Source: Paenibacillus sp. HW567 (GTDB lineage Bacteria; Bacillota; Bacilli; Paenibacillales; Paenibacillaceae). From it: a stretch of 64,000 bases of DNA. Where the stretch lies: positions 3,732,669 through 3,796,668 of the forward strand of contig NZ_KB910518.1 in NCBI RefSeq assembly GCF_000374185.1, in the 5' to 3' direction. A program made the translations under genes and the position numbers. Below, one piece after another: positions 38,877-50,960 of this stretch; position 1 is the stretch's first letter, and every line of letters starts with the position of its first letter. The notes under the pieces were generated by a model, which saw only the letters and a program-made list of their open reading frames with translations, made no database searches and was not told where the DNA came from.

Positions 38877-38904
38877 GCCAGATGATCATTATTCTGCTCT
38901 AACT

Positions 38905-39750
38905 CTACTCCAGGCTGTTGCGTTCAGTCACACGATGGATGTGAATAGTGAGGTAGACATATTCGTCTTTGCTCAAGCTCTGACCATAGGTTTTCTCGAT
39001 GTAATCATTGATTTTGCTTGCGCATTCAAACGCTTTGACGTAGGTCAGCTTCACTTGATTGAACAGGAAGTCCTCCCCGCTGTTGCTCGTCTCCTTCTTC
39101 AGTACCCGCATGGAAAAATACTGCAAATGCGTCAGAAACCGCGAATAGTTGAGCGAGCTTTCGTCCAGCACCACCTTGTAATGGTAGGTAACGATGTTCA
39201 GAATATTCTGGACAATTTCTGTCATCTTCAGGGTGGACTTCATTTCATTCCCGTCCATTCTCGCGTTCACCAAATGCAAGGCGATGAACCCTGCCTCATC
39301 CTCGCCAAGCGCAAGCCCGGTAGACTGCTCAATAATCTTCAGGGCGTCCATCCCAATCGAAAATTCCTTCTTATAGAAACGTTTGATCTCGAACAGCATC
39401 GCATTTTTGAGTACAATCCCTTTCTCATAACGCTGGACAGCAAAATGAATATGATCCGTAAGGGTCAGGTACAGATTATCGTTAAGCTCCTTGCCCAGAA
39501 CCCCGTTCGCATACGTTACGATTTCGTTGGCCAATTCCAGATGAGCCACAGGTATATCATTGAGCAGCTCCGTTAAGCGCGCTGTGAATTCGTTTTCGTT
39601 CAGCAGAAAAATTTTGTCCACCTTGGCCGGATCAACATAATCACCCGCCACCTTATTGAAGGAAATGCCTCTGCCCATTACGATAACTTCCTTGCCCTTC
39701 TGGTTTTTGGTTAACAGCACGTTGTTGTTCAGCACCTTTTCAATAATCAT
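38905..39750 (-). CDS. licT: BglG/LicT-family transcriptional antiterminator
   Basis: 281 residues. The RNA-binding CAT domain is at 1-55 (IEKVLNNNVLLTKNQKGKEVIVMGRGISF), followed by two PRD domains with the conserved phosphorylatable histidines (TDHIHFAV, ALHLVNAR, LTHLQYF, TIHIHRV). When active it binds RAT RNA and allows read-through into the bgl operon. Both its own leader and the bglP leader carry a RAT. Confidence 0.96.
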   Translation of the reverse strand: MIIEKVLNNNVLLTKNQKGKEVIVMGRGISFNKVAGDYVDPAKVDKIFLLNENEFTARLTELLNDIPVAHLELANEIVTYANGVLGKELNDNLYLTLTDHIHFAVQRYEKGIVLKNAMLFEIKRFYKKEFSIGMDALKIIEQSTGLALGEDEAGFIALHLVNARMDGNEMKSTLKMTEIVQNILNIVTYHYKVVLDESSLNYSRFLTHLQYFSMRVLKKETSNSGEDFLFNQVKLTYVKAFECASKINDYIEKTYGQSLSKDEYVYLTIHIHRVTERNSLE

Positions 39751-39781
39751 CTGTAGTCACCCCCCATCACATAGTTTGTAC

Positions 39782-39842
39782 AAAAAAAGCCTAAGTTGAT
39801 CCCAATATCATTTAGTAAAATGATACTCGTATCAGCTTAGGC
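39782..39842 (-). terminator. Conditional terminator in the licT leader
   Basis: On the minus strand GCCTAAGCTGAT pairs with ATCAACTTAGGC followed by TTTTTTT. An inner hairpin (TATCATTTTA-type) lies in the loop. Confidence 0.88.
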
Positions 39843-39869
39843 ATTGCCCGCATGACCGGTCACAATCCT
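39836..39869 (-). promoter_or_regulatory. RAT antiterminator target, licT leader
   Basis: The minus strand reads GGATTGTGACCGGTCATGCG then GGCAATGCCT, a RAT-like element whose 3' part is the terminator's 5' arm. It implies autoregulation of licT. Confidence 0.8.
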
Positions 39870-39880
39870 GTATTACTGAT

Positions 39881-39908
39881 ATTGTAGCATAAATAAAAGC
39901 GATTTCAA
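39881..39908 (-). promoter_or_regulatory. Promoter of the licT-bglP-GH1 operon
   Basis: On the minus strand TTGAAA, 16 bases, TACAAT, directly upstream of the licT-leader RAT. Confidence 0.75.
39894..39907 (-). promoter_or_regulatory. cre site overlapping the licT promoter
   Basis: TGAAATCGCTTTTA differs from the cre consensus TGWAANCGNTNWCA only at the C next to the end. It overlaps the -35 box and spacer, so CcpA bound here would block RNA polymerase. Confidence 0.75.
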
Positions 39909-40004
39909 GATTTTTTTATTTTTTATTTCAGGAAAATTCCTGAGCTCTGCCATTCGCCCCTTGTTTGCAGTGCCTGTGCTGTGGTTAGGCTATTAACATG
40001 TAAA

Positions 40005-40252
40005 ATTAAGCGGAAGCTTTCAAAGCTGAATGTTTAGACTTCCGGCCGCTGTTATGTTTGGATTTCCTGATTTTATTCCGCTGGCAGCGGTGTGCTTACG
40101 ATGCGAGCTTTCCTGTGGAAAGCTTTCAGGCGGTCGCTACCGCTCCTACAGTTCCAAACTTCGCCTCCGTCACTTCTGTCCTTTTTATTTTTCAAGTTCA
40201 GCTTATTTAGTTTGTACGCAAAATTAAGCGGATGCTTACGAAGTGAGTTTTA
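40005..40252 (+). repeat. Direct intergenic repeats upstream of the DUF7667-like gene
   Basis: AAAATTAAGCGGA-GCTT occurs at about 40001 and 40220, and GCTTACGA-G-GAG-TTT at about 40094 and 40234. The gap from 39909 to 40304 shows no gene apart from these. Confidence 0.55.
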
Positions 40253-40304
40253 CTCGATGTTATTTACGGAAGAAACGCTAGCAAAACTTTTAAGGAGGTA
40301 AAAT

Positions 40305-40553
40305 ATGCTCACCATTCATGAGCGACTGGCGGAGCTGTATACGATAAGCCGGAAGCGGGCGCTTACGGCAGATGAGAAAATGGAGCAGCAGCACTGTCTG
40401 CAGGCCAATGCGGGGTACTGCTGGGAAATGGCGCGGCTGAACAATGAAGCTAATCTTGCAGCACAGACCGCAGACGTGCAGTGGCAGCAAGACATCAGCG
40501 CGCAGATGTTCGAAGTGCGGATGACCGGAAAAACGGGGAAACGGAGTAAGTAA
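40305..40553 (+). CDS. Small DUF7667-like protein
   Basis: 82 residues with an excellent AAGGAGG 6 bases before ATG. The sequence (MLTIHERLAELYTIS, LTADEKMEQQHCLQANAGYCWEMARLNNEA) matches the small conserved Paenibacillus protein I know as DUF7667. Function unknown. Probably a single-gene unit; it lies between two repeat clusters. Confidence 0.85.
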   Translation: MLTIHERLAELYTISRKRALTADEKMEQQHCLQANAGYCWEMARLNNEANLAAQTADVQWQQDISAQMFEVRMTGKTGKRSK

Positions 40554-40629
40554 GTCAGACACGTCCTGTAGCAAATTCGGCGGTATCTCCGACTTTAGGT
40601 TTGTGCTGAGACACCCCGTTGAGCGCTAG

Positions 40630-40812
40630 CTGCATTTCATGCAATTAAAAAGTAATATTTCGCCGCTGTCCCGGCTTTAATTGCACTTCATACATTTAAA
40701 AACACACCATTTTAGAAAAAAGGGGGCGGCCCGCCATTTTTAATTGCAGCAAATGCAGCTATCCCCGATAAACACGGTATTCCCGCTATTTTAATTGCAG
40801 CAAATACAGTTA
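40630..40812. repeat. TGCA-type intergenic repeat array, second cluster
   Basis: Four units near 40630, 40676, 40737 and 40789, built on TTTTAATTGCA-N2-AAATACAG. The first is inverted relative to the other three. No gene is visible in 40554-40896. Confidence 0.7.
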
Positions 40813-40848
40813 GTTTCTCCATAGCGCACCACACTGCTCGCTGACACT

Positions 40849-40892
40849 AAAACAGCCCTAACCGCACATGAATGTGCCGGAAAGGGCTGTTT
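40849..40892 (-). terminator. Terminator of the ABC exporter operon
   Basis: AACAGCCCT and AGGGCTGTT arms with an inner GCACAT/ATGTGC stem; T-run on the minus strand. Confidence 0.85.
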
Positions 40893-40896
40893 CTGT

Positions 40897-42759
40897 TTAC
40901 AAGAAGCGGAATTGCGCTTCGATCAAGCCGTTGTAGATCCCCTCATGCGCCGTAAGCTCGGCGTGGGTCCCTTCTTCCTTGATCTCGCCATGGTCGAGGA
41001 CCACAATCTTATCCGCATGGCGGATAGTTGACAGCCGATGGGCTACGATGAAGGATGTCCGGCCCTGAAGCAGAATCTTCAGCGCCTCCTGAATCTTGAC
41101 CTCCGTCTCCGTATCAATACTTGCCGTCGCCTCATCCAGAATCAGGATGCGGGGATTGGCCAGCAGCGCCCGGGCGAAGGATAGCAGTTGGCGCTGTCCC
41201 ATAGAAAGCGCGCTCCCGCGCTCCTCTACCTCCGTCTCATAACCGCCGGGCAGCTTGCTGATGAAATCGTGGGCATCTACTGCCCTCGCAGCAGCCTCGA
41301 CTTCCTGATCCGTAGCGTCCAGCCGCCCGAACCGGATATTATCACGGATCGTTCCCGAGAAAATAAACGTATCCTGGAGCACGATACCGATCTGCTCCCG
41401 CAGGCTTTGCAGGGTAACATCACGGACATCCCTGCCGTCAATGGTGATGTGTCCGCTCTTAACATCGTAGAACCGGCTAATGAGGTTGATGATCGTGCTT
41501 TTCCCTGAGCCGGTGTGCCCGACAAGCGCGATGGATTGGCCAGCCTTGACGTCGAGGTCAATGCCTTTCAGCGCCGCACGGCCTTTTTCATATTCAAAGA
41601 CGACCTTATCAAACTTGATGTCGCCCACAATCTTAGGCAGCGCGGCCGCATCCGATTTGTCTTGCACCGTAGGCTGTTCATCCAGATATTCAAAAATCCG
41701 CTCGGAGGAAGCCATCGCCACCAGCAATTGATTGTACATCTGGCCCAGACGGTTGATCGGGTCCCAGAAGTTGCTGACATAGGTGCTGAATGCAACCAGA
41801 AACCCGACTGTAAGCTCCCCCGATTGAATCAGGTAAGCTCCGAACCAGAACAGAATCATCGTTCCGAAGCCGCCGGTAATTTCGATAATCGGACCAAACG
41901 CCTGGTTCATCGCCGAAGCCTTGTTCCACGATTTCCGGTTATCCATGTTCATAGCGTCGAAATAATTCATATTTTCCTGCTCCTGGGTGTAGGCCTGAGT
42001 CACTCTAATCCCCTGAATGGACTCGTTCAGATGGGAATTGATCCGGGAGTTCTTCATCCGCACATCCTGCCAGGCAATCCGAATCTTCTGGCGCAGCTTG
42101 GTGGATACGAAGAACATAATCGGGACGGTGATCATTACCGCAAGCCCCAGCTTCCAGTTGATGAGCAGCAGAATTACCATAATCCCGATTAGCTGCACGC
42201 TGTCGATCATCAGATTGACGACCCCGTTTGTGAAGAGATCCTGCAGGGAATTAATATCATTGGTTACCCGCACCAGTACAGATCCCGCCGGGCGTTTGTC
42301 AAAAAAGTTGAACGACAGCTTTTGAATATGCCGGAACAGGTCTGAACGCAGGTCGTAAATTACCCTTTGTCCAATTACGTTTGTATATTTGATCCGGTAC
42401 ACGCCGGCGATCCATTGGATCAGATACAGAACAACTACGGTGGCCGTCAATGTGTACAGCAGCGACAGACTGGGATGGCCGTCCTTGGGTGCAATCGCCT
42501 TATCAATAGCCATACTCGTCAGGTAAGGAACCGTCAGCTTCGTAATCGTGCCAAGAATCATCATTGCCGAGATGAAGGGCAGCATCTGCTTGGCATAAGG
42601 CTTCATATAGCTGAACAGCCTTGTGAATTGCTTCCAGTCAAAAGCCTTGTCAATAACGTCGTCGTCCTTGTACACGAACCGTTCTTCCAGAGTCTGTGCC
42701 TCATCTGCTGCGCCTGGCTTCATGGCTGCATGCTTTCCTTGGTTTGCTTCAAGCTTCAT
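40897..42759 (-). CDS. ABC exporter half-transporter, second subunit
   Basis: 620 residues: a six-segment type I exporter membrane domain to about 350, then an ATPase with Walker A GHTGSGKST, signature LSMGQRQLL (canonical LSGGQ altered to LSMGQ) and Walker B ILILDEATASID. It forms a heterodimer with the upstream gene, as in the YfiBC/BmrCD multidrug exporters. Its ATG overlaps the partner's stop by four bases. Substrate unknown. Confidence 0.93.
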   Translation of the reverse strand: MKLEANQGKHAAMKPGAADEAQTLEERFVYKDDDVIDKAFDWKQFTRLFSYMKPYAKQMLPFISAMMILGTITKLTVPYLTSMAIDKAIAPKDGHPSLSLLYTLTATVVVLYLIQWIAGVYRIKYTNVIGQRVIYDLRSDLFRHIQKLSFNFFDKRPAGSVLVRVTNDINSLQDLFTNGVVNLMIDSVQLIGIMVILLLINWKLGLAVMITVPIMFFVSTKLRQKIRIAWQDVRMKNSRINSHLNESIQGIRVTQAYTQEQENMNYFDAMNMDNRKSWNKASAMNQAFGPIIEITGGFGTMILFWFGAYLIQSGELTVGFLVAFSTYVSNFWDPINRLGQMYNQLLVAMASSERIFEYLDEQPTVQDKSDAAALPKIVGDIKFDKVVFEYEKGRAALKGIDLDVKAGQSIALVGHTGSGKSTIINLISRFYDVKSGHITIDGRDVRDVTLQSLREQIGIVLQDTFIFSGTIRDNIRFGRLDATDQEVEAAARAVDAHDFISKLPGGYETEVEERGSALSMGQRQLLSFARALLANPRILILDEATASIDTETEVKIQEALKILLQGRTSFIVAHRLSTIRHADKIVVLDHGEIKEEGTHAELTAHEGIYNGLIEAQFRFL

Positions 42760-44525
42760 ACCGGATCACCTGCCCCTCTTCCGTTGTCCCTGGCCAAATA
42801 ATCGGCGTATTGAATCCGGTAGACATCCTGGTAAGGACCGGGAACCTTAATCAGCTCATGGTGCGTACCCTGCTGGACCATTGTCCCTTCATTCATTACA
42901 ATGATCTGATCGGCATGCCGCAAGGAGGAAATCCGGTGGGCGATAATCAGGGTAGTCCGTCCGCGCATAACCTCCTGGAAGCCGGCCTGTATCTCATGCT
43001 CCGTCTCCATATCAACGGCGCTGGTTGCATCATCGAGGATAAGGATTCGCGGATTTTTGAGCAGGGCTCTGGCAATTGCAATCCGCTGCTTTTGTCCGCC
43101 GGAGAGTCCCATTCCCCGTTCTCCGACTACCGTATCATAGCCTTCAGGCATCTCCATGATGAAATCATGCGCCTTCGCAAGCTCGGCGGCACGGATAATC
43201 TCCTCCATGCTGACGTTCTTAAGACCATACGCAATATTATTGCGGATAGAGGAGGAGAACAGGAATGTCTCCTGGAACACCGTGGCAATCTGCGACCGTA
43301 AGCTGCGTACCTGGTACTCACGGATATCCACACCATCCAGCGTAATGCTGCCTTCATTCACATCATAAGCCCGCATCATCAGTTGAATCACCGTCGATTT
43401 GCCGGACCCGGTTCCCCCCAGGAACCCGATTACTGCCCCGGGCTTCGCCTCGAAATGAATATCCTTGACGGCAGGCATTTTGTTTCCGTAAGCAAAGGTC
43501 ACATGGTTAAAGGCTACCTCGCCCTTCACTTCCGCAGGCACAAGCTCGCGGGCGTTGTCCTTATCCTTCACGTCAATCTGCTGGTTAAGCACTTCTAGTA
43601 CACGTTCTCCCGAAGCCTTGGATTGCGTATAGTTATTGATATGGAAGCCAAGACCCCATACAGGGCCGATAATATACCAAATTAAGCTGAAAAAGGCTAC
43701 AAGCTCACCAAGCGACATATACTCCTTGATGACCAGCGTTCCCCCAACCCCCAGCAATATCGCTACACTCACTGAGGCCAAAAACTCCATGGCGGGAAAA
43801 AACTTGCTCCACAATTCAGCGGCAAAAATCTGATTATCCTTATAGCGTTCATTCCGGTGCGAGAATTTCTCTACCTCAAAACCCTCTCTGGCAAAAGATT
43901 TGACAGTCCGCACACCGGTAACATTCTCCTGAACGGCCGTAGTAAGAGAGCTGAGCGCAAGCCGCATCTCCTGAAAAGCCGGGTGAATCTTCGATTCAAA
44001 CCGGAAGGCCACCGCAGCCAGGAACGGCATGGTGATCAAAGTGACCAGCGTAAGCTGCCAATTGATCGTGAACATCATAATAGAGCCGAACAGCACCATA
44101 AAAAATACATTCAGCAATTGGGCAAATCCAAAGCCGATAAACAGCCGGATGGCCTCAAGATCCCCGGTCAGCCGGGACATCAGGTCACCTGTCTTCGCCG
44201 TATCGTAATAGCGGAAGGACAAAAATTGCAGCTTCTCATAACAGGCGTTGCGCAGCCGGTAGGCGAGAAAATTCCCCAGTCTCCCTCCATAAAAACCATG
44301 GGCAAACTGCAGGCACGCCTTAACAAGTACTACTGCCAGCACGCTGAGAGCGAGTACGGGCACCTCAGTAAACTTTAGGGGAACAATAACATCATCAATC
44401 AAACGCCTTAACAAATTCGGGGTTATAAGCCCCACTGCAGTTGCGGCAGCCAAGCAGACTATCGAAAGAATCAAATAATGCAGCTTCTCCCGATAAAAGC
44501 CCCGCAGTTGCCTGAGAACATCCAT
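42756..44525 (-). CDS. ABC exporter half-transporter, first subunit
   Basis: 589 residues from ATG 44525, preceded by GAGGAGGAG; the longer TTG frame to 44540 lies inside the ribosome site. Exporter membrane domain, Walker A GGTGSGKST, canonical signature LSGGQKQRI and Walker B ILILDDATSAVD. The catalytic position after Walker B is Asp instead of Glu, which marks the degenerate site of heterodimeric exporters; the partner has Glu. Family precedent is multidrug or peptide export. Confidence 0.93.
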   Translation of the reverse strand: MDVLRQLRGFYREKLHYLILSIVCLAAATAVGLITPNLLRRLIDDVIVPLKFTEVPVLALSVLAVVLVKACLQFAHGFYGGRLGNFLAYRLRNACYEKLQFLSFRYYDTAKTGDLMSRLTGDLEAIRLFIGFGFAQLLNVFFMVLFGSIMMFTINWQLTLVTLITMPFLAAVAFRFESKIHPAFQEMRLALSSLTTAVQENVTGVRTVKSFAREGFEVEKFSHRNERYKDNQIFAAELWSKFFPAMEFLASVSVAILLGVGGTLVIKEYMSLGELVAFFSLIWYIIGPVWGLGFHINNYTQSKASGERVLEVLNQQIDVKDKDNARELVPAEVKGEVAFNHVTFAYGNKMPAVKDIHFEAKPGAVIGFLGGTGSGKSTVIQLMMRAYDVNEGSITLDGVDIREYQVRSLRSQIATVFQETFLFSSSIRNNIAYGLKNVSMEEIIRAAELAKAHDFIMEMPEGYDTVVGERGMGLSGGQKQRIAIARALLKNPRILILDDATSAVDMETEHEIQAGFQEVMRGRTTLIIAHRISSLRHADQIIVMNEGTMVQQGTHHELIKVPGPYQDVYRIQYADYLARDNGRGAGDPV

Positions 44526-44559
44526 ATCTCTCCTCCTCAATGCTTACATTTTGAGCCAT

Positions 44560-44740
44560 CTTTTTTAGCGCTTCCATTTTAGGGACTTTATGCAGTTTAT
44601 CAAACCTGTTTCCATGCAGCAAAGGGGAGAAATCACCATTTTTCCGGTTTTTTCCGAAAAAAGCAGGCTTAATCAGCGGTAAAGGGGCGGCTACAGCTTT
44701 AATTGCTTCCATTTCCTCAGAAATACTGCACAATTAAGAT
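44560..44740. repeat. TGCA-type intergenic repeat array, third cluster
   Basis: Degenerate units such as TTTAATTGCTTCCATTTC at 44698 and AAATACTGCACAATTAAG at 44721, with weaker copies around 44566 and 44612. No gene is visible in 44526-44905. Confidence 0.5.
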
Positions 44741-44824
44741 TCTCCAAGATTCGGGGCATTTTCGTGCCCACAGAGGATACACTTTTTATGTATTTTTTGT
44801 ATATTTATACTTTTTCGCTTATCA

Positions 44825-44880
44825 AAAGAAAACGGGCTGATCCACCCGCAGATTAATTATCTGCCGAGGGAACAGCCCGC
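44825..44880 (-). terminator. Terminator after the VOC gene
   Basis: CGGGCTG/CAGCCCG outer arms, GCAGAT/ATCTGC inner hairpin, and T-rich TTTTCTTTT on the minus strand. Confidence 0.8.
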
Positions 44881-44905
44881 TATATTTCGTTAGCATTGCG
44901 GTTTA

Positions 44906-45280
44906 TTATCTTTTCTCCATTACAGCAAAGTAATTATTTTCAGTATCTGCGAAGTTGAAAACTCTGCCAAAGGGCAGTTCTACAATTTCTCCAACTGTGA
45001 CATTTTTGCTCGTCAAATCTTGATATAATTGATCAAGATCCTCTGTAAAGTACATTAAAGAAGGTGTCCCCAGATTCATTTCAGGATTCATTTTGGCAAC
45101 GAACTCTTTATTATGAAGAACAATGCTGGTCGCTGCACCTTTAGGAGCAACCTCGATAAATCTCATCGGCCCATTGGTTTCATCCGAAATGACCTCGAAA
45201 CCTAGCTTTTCTATCCAGAAATCTCTGGACTCGTCTTGATTGTTCACATATAACATAACCTGGCCAATTTTATTAATCAT
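44906..45280 (-). CDS. VOC (glyoxalase/bleomycin-resistance) family protein
   Basis: 124 residues from ATG 45280; an in-frame GTG at 45292 sits in the AAGGAG ribosome site. It has paired beta-alpha-beta-beta-beta modules (QVMLYVNNQDESRDFWIEKLGFEV; LMYFTEDLDQLYQDLTSKN; FNFADTENNYFAVME). The family includes dioxygenases, lyases and drug-binding proteins; the C-terminal Glu could bind metal, but the activity cannot be assigned. A single-gene unit. Confidence 0.85.
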   Translation of the reverse strand: MINKIGQVMLYVNNQDESRDFWIEKLGFEVISDETNGPMRFIEVAPKGAATSIVLHNKEFVAKMNPEMNLGTPSLMYFTEDLDQLYQDLTSKNVTVGEIVELPFGRVFNFADTENNYFAVMEKR

Positions 45281-45365
45281 TATTTTACACACTCCTTATA
45301 AGAGATGATTTAGTATACCCGAATACCCATTGTTCAAACATAACTGTTACGTAGGTGAGGGTCCA

Positions 45366-45403
45366 CAAAAATAGAAGGAGACGAACTTCACAAGTTCGCC
45401 TCC
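45366..45403 (-). terminator. Terminator of the suf operon
   Basis: GGAGxxGAACTT and AAGTTCxxCTCC arms with a 3-base loop, followed on the minus strand by TTCTATTTTT. It lies about 100 bases after sufB. Confidence 0.8.
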
Positions 45404-45504
45404 TACACTACAAGAGAATTACAATCGGCACAAAAGCGGCACGACTCTTCTAATCCTTCAGAAAAAACACTCGAAAGTCCTGATCTATCAGCACTTCCCC
45501 CGAG

Positions 45505-46902
45505 TTAACCTATACTGCCTTCCATCTCGAACTTGATGAGACGGTTCATTTCTACCGCGTATTCCATCGGCAGCTCTTTGGTGAATGGCTCGATGAAGCC
45601 CATAATGATCATTTGCGTTGCATCGGCCTCCGTGAGACCACGGCTCATCAGATAGAAGAGCTGCTCTTCGGATACCTTGGAGACTGTGGCCTCATGCTCA
45701 AGCACGATATTGTCATTCATGATCTCATTGAAAGGAATCGTATCCGAGGTGGACTGGTTATCCAAAATAAGCGTATCGCATTTGATGTTCGACTTCGCCC
45801 CCTCGGCCTGACGGCCGAAGGAAGCCAGACCGCGGTAGGTTACTTTACCGCCGTGTTTGCTGATTGACTTGGAGACGATGGTGGAAGTCGTGTCCGGTGC
45901 CAGATGGATCATCTTCGCGCCAGCATCCTGGTGCTGGTCTTTGCCGGCTACGGCAATGGACAGCACCGAACCTTTGGCTCCGCGTCCCTTAAGCACAACC
46001 GCAGGATATTTCATCGTCAGCTTGGAGCCGATGTTGCCGTCCACCCATTCCATCGTGGCATTCTCTTCAGCTACTGCACGTTTGGTGACGAGATTGTAAA
46101 TGTTCGGTGCCCAGTTCTGAATAGTCGTATAACGAACGCGGGCGTTCTTCATGCACAGAATCTCAACAACTGCGCTATGCAGCGAGTTCGTGCTGTAGAT
46201 TGGGGCCGTACAGCCTTCTACATAATGCACGAAGCTGTCTTCGTCGGCCAGGATCAGCGTACGCTCGAACTGTCCCATATTCTCGGAGTTGATGCGGAAG
46301 TACGCCTGCAAAGGCACCTCGCACTTCACGCCCTTCGGCACATAAATGAAGCTGCCGCCCGACCAGACTGCACTGTTCAGCGCAGCGAACTTGTTATCTG
46401 CCGGAGGAATAATTGTGCCGAAATATTTCTTGAACAGCTCCGGGTGCTCGCGCAGCGCAGTATCCGTGTCAGTGAAGATTACGCCTTGATCCTCCAGCGT
46501 CTTCTGCATGCTGTGATAGACAACCTCGGATTCATACTGTGCCGAGACACCGGCGAGGAACTTCTGCTCCGCTTCCGGAATCCCCAGCTTGTCGAAGGTT
46601 TCCTTGATCTCTGAAGGCACTTCCTCCCAGGTCTTGCCCTGCTTTTCGGAAGGGCGGACATAATACTGGATATCTTCGAAATCCAGATCGTCCAGGTTGC
46701 CTCCCCACGTAGGCATAGGCATTTTGCGGAATTGCTCCAATGATTTCAGGCGGAAATTGAGCATCCACTCCGGTTCATTTTTGATTGCGGAAATTTCCTT
46801 CACAATTTCGGCCGTAAGTCCTTTACCAGACTGAAATATCGACTTGTGCTCGTCACGGAATCCGTACTGGTATTCCTCCATATCAGGCGCTTTCTTAGCC
46901 AT
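45505..46902 (-). CDS. sufB: Fe-S cluster assembly scaffold protein SufB
   Basis: 465 residues, beta-helix SUF core. It carries the SufBD signatures [26 protein letters not shown] and HVEGCTAP near mid-length and the typical C-terminal [19 protein letters not shown]. With SufC and SufD it forms the SufBC2D scaffold that assembles clusters. Last gene of sufCDSUB, 18 bases after sufU. Confidence 0.98.
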   Translation of the reverse strand: MAKKAPDMEEYQYGFRDEHKSIFQSGKGLTAEIVKEISAIKNEPEWMLNFRLKSLEQFRKMPMPTWGGNLDDLDFEDIQYYVRPSEKQGKTWEEVPSEIKETFDKLGIPEAEQKFLAGVSAQYESEVVYHSMQKTLEDQGVIFTDTDTALREHPELFKKYFGTIIPPADNKFAALNSAVWSGGSFIYVPKGVKCEVPLQAYFRINSENMGQFERTLILADEDSFVHYVEGCTAPIYSTNSLHSAVVEILCMKNARVRYTTIQNWAPNIYNLVTKRAVAEENATMEWVDGNIGSKLTMKYPAVVLKGRGAKGSVLSIAVAGKDQHQDAGAKMIHLAPDTTSTIVSKSISKHGGKVTYRGLASFGRQAEGAKSNIKCDTLILDNQSTSDTIPFNEIMNDNIVLEHEATVSKVSEEQLFYLMSRGLTEADATQMIIMGFIEPFTKELPMEYAVEMNRLIKFEMEGSIG

Positions 46903-46920
46903 GGTGTCAGCCTCCTTGTT

Positions 46921-49872
<2,952 letters not shown>

Positions 49873-49899
49873 AAGTGATTTCCTCCTTCCTGGCGTCTC

Positions 49900-50682
49900 T
49901 TAAGCTTCTTGTCCTACCGTCTCGTCTTCAATGCCAAGCTCTTCCTTCACCCATTCATAACCTTCTGCTTCCAAGCGTTCTGCGAGTTCAGGGCCACCGG
50001 ATTTCACGATCCGGCCCTGCATCATCACATGAACGAAATCAGGCTTGATGTAATTAAGCAGGCGCTGGTAGTGTGTAATTACCAGGAAGCCGCGTTCCGG
50101 ACTGCGCATAGTGTTGACGCCTTCGGCAACAATCTTAAGCGCGTCAATATCAAGACCGGAGTCAATTTCGTCAAGGATGACGATTTTGGGGTCCAGCATC
50201 ATCATTTGAAGAATTTCATTGCGTTTCTTCTCACCGCCGGAGAAACCTTCATTCAAGTAGCGGTGCAGGAACTCAGGGTTCATATCCAGTTCCTTCATCT
50301 TGGCTTCCATCAGACGGATGAAGCGGATCAAGGAGATTTCGCTTCCCTCTTCACGGCGAGCGTTAATTGCACTGCGCAGGAAGTCAGAATTCGTAACACC
50401 GCTGATTTCGCTCGGATACTGCATAGCCAGGAACAAACCGGCGCGCGCCCGTTCATCCACCGCCATCTCCAGCAGGTCTTCGCCTTCCAGCACGGCAGTA
50501 CCTTCCGTAACCTCATACTTGGGATGGCCCATCAGAGCCGAAGCCAGCGTACTTTTACCAGTACCGTTCGGTCCCATGATGGCGTGGATTTCGCCGCCTT
50601 TCATTTGAAGGTTAATCCCCTTCAAGATTTCCTTTCCTTCAATCGACGCCTTCAGTCCTTCAATGACAAATTCTGCTGCCAT
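49900..50682 (-). CDS. sufC: Fe-S cluster assembly ATPase SufC
   Basis: 260 residues from ATG 50682, with GGAGGG upstream; an ATG at 50700 lies within that site. Walker A GPNGTGKST, signature FSGGEKKRNE and Walker B IVILDEIDSGLD are typical of SufC. It powers the SufBC2D complex. First gene of the operon, under a promoter overlapped by a Fur-like box. Confidence 0.98.
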   Translation of the reverse strand: MAAEFVIEGLKASIEGKEILKGINLQMKGGEIHAIMGPNGTGKSTLASALMGHPKYEVTEGTAVLEGEDLLEMAVDERARAGLFLAMQYPSEISGVTNSDFLRSAINARREEGSEISLIRFIRLMEAKMKELDMNPEFLHRYLNEGFSGGEKKRNEILQMMMLDPKIVILDEIDSGLDIDALKIVAEGVNTMRSPERGFLVITHYQRLLNYIKPDFVHVMMQGRIVKSGGPELAERLEAEGYEWVKEELGIEDETVGQEA

Positions 50683-50786
50683 AATTAATATTCCCTCCAC
50701 TCATCAATTTGCGAAATCAGAAAGTTGTATTGTAACAGGGTGTCCCTGATTGCCAGCACAATTAGATTTTTTATCACATTAAAATA

Positions 50787-50815
50787 ATTATAAATTGAAT
50801 CATAGTGATTATCAA
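50787..50815 (-). promoter_or_regulatory. Strong sigma-A promoter of sufCDSUB
   Basis: On the minus strand TTGATA, exactly 17 bases, TATAAT, about 105 bases before sufC. Confidence 0.85.
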
Positions 50816-50824
50816 TGATTCTCA
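50796..50824 (-). promoter_or_regulatory. Fur-like box overlapping the suf promoter
   Basis: The minus strand contains TGAGAATCATTGATAATCAC followed by TATGATTCA: two overlapping 7-1-7-like units (TGATAAT-C-ACTATGA is two mismatches from TGATAAT-N-ATTATCA). It covers the -35 box and spacer. Confidence 0.6.
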
Positions 50825-50893
50825 TTAATTTTATTACAAAGAATATTTTTTTACAAACATCTCTTTGCATTTGCCCATATGTTTCCAGCAAGA

Positions 50894-50921
50894 CAAAAAT
50901 AAAGCCTCCGCGCGGGAGGCT
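50894..50921 (-). terminator. Terminator after dps
   Basis: AGCCTCC/GGGAGGCT stem with a 4-base loop followed by TTTATTTTT on the minus strand. Confidence 0.9.
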
Positions 50922-50960
50922 CATCTGTTATCGTACTTGCGACTGTTGGCTAAAGGACGG

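Noticed and set aside
49909..50688. Plus-strand ORF of 259 codons opposite sufC
   Set aside because: Exactly covers sufC in antisense; composition is rich in Phe, Gln and His as expected for a shadow.
50685..50924. Minus-strand ORF of 79 codons upstream of sufC
   Set aside because: It spans the suf promoter, Fur-like box and the dps terminator, and has no ribosome site.
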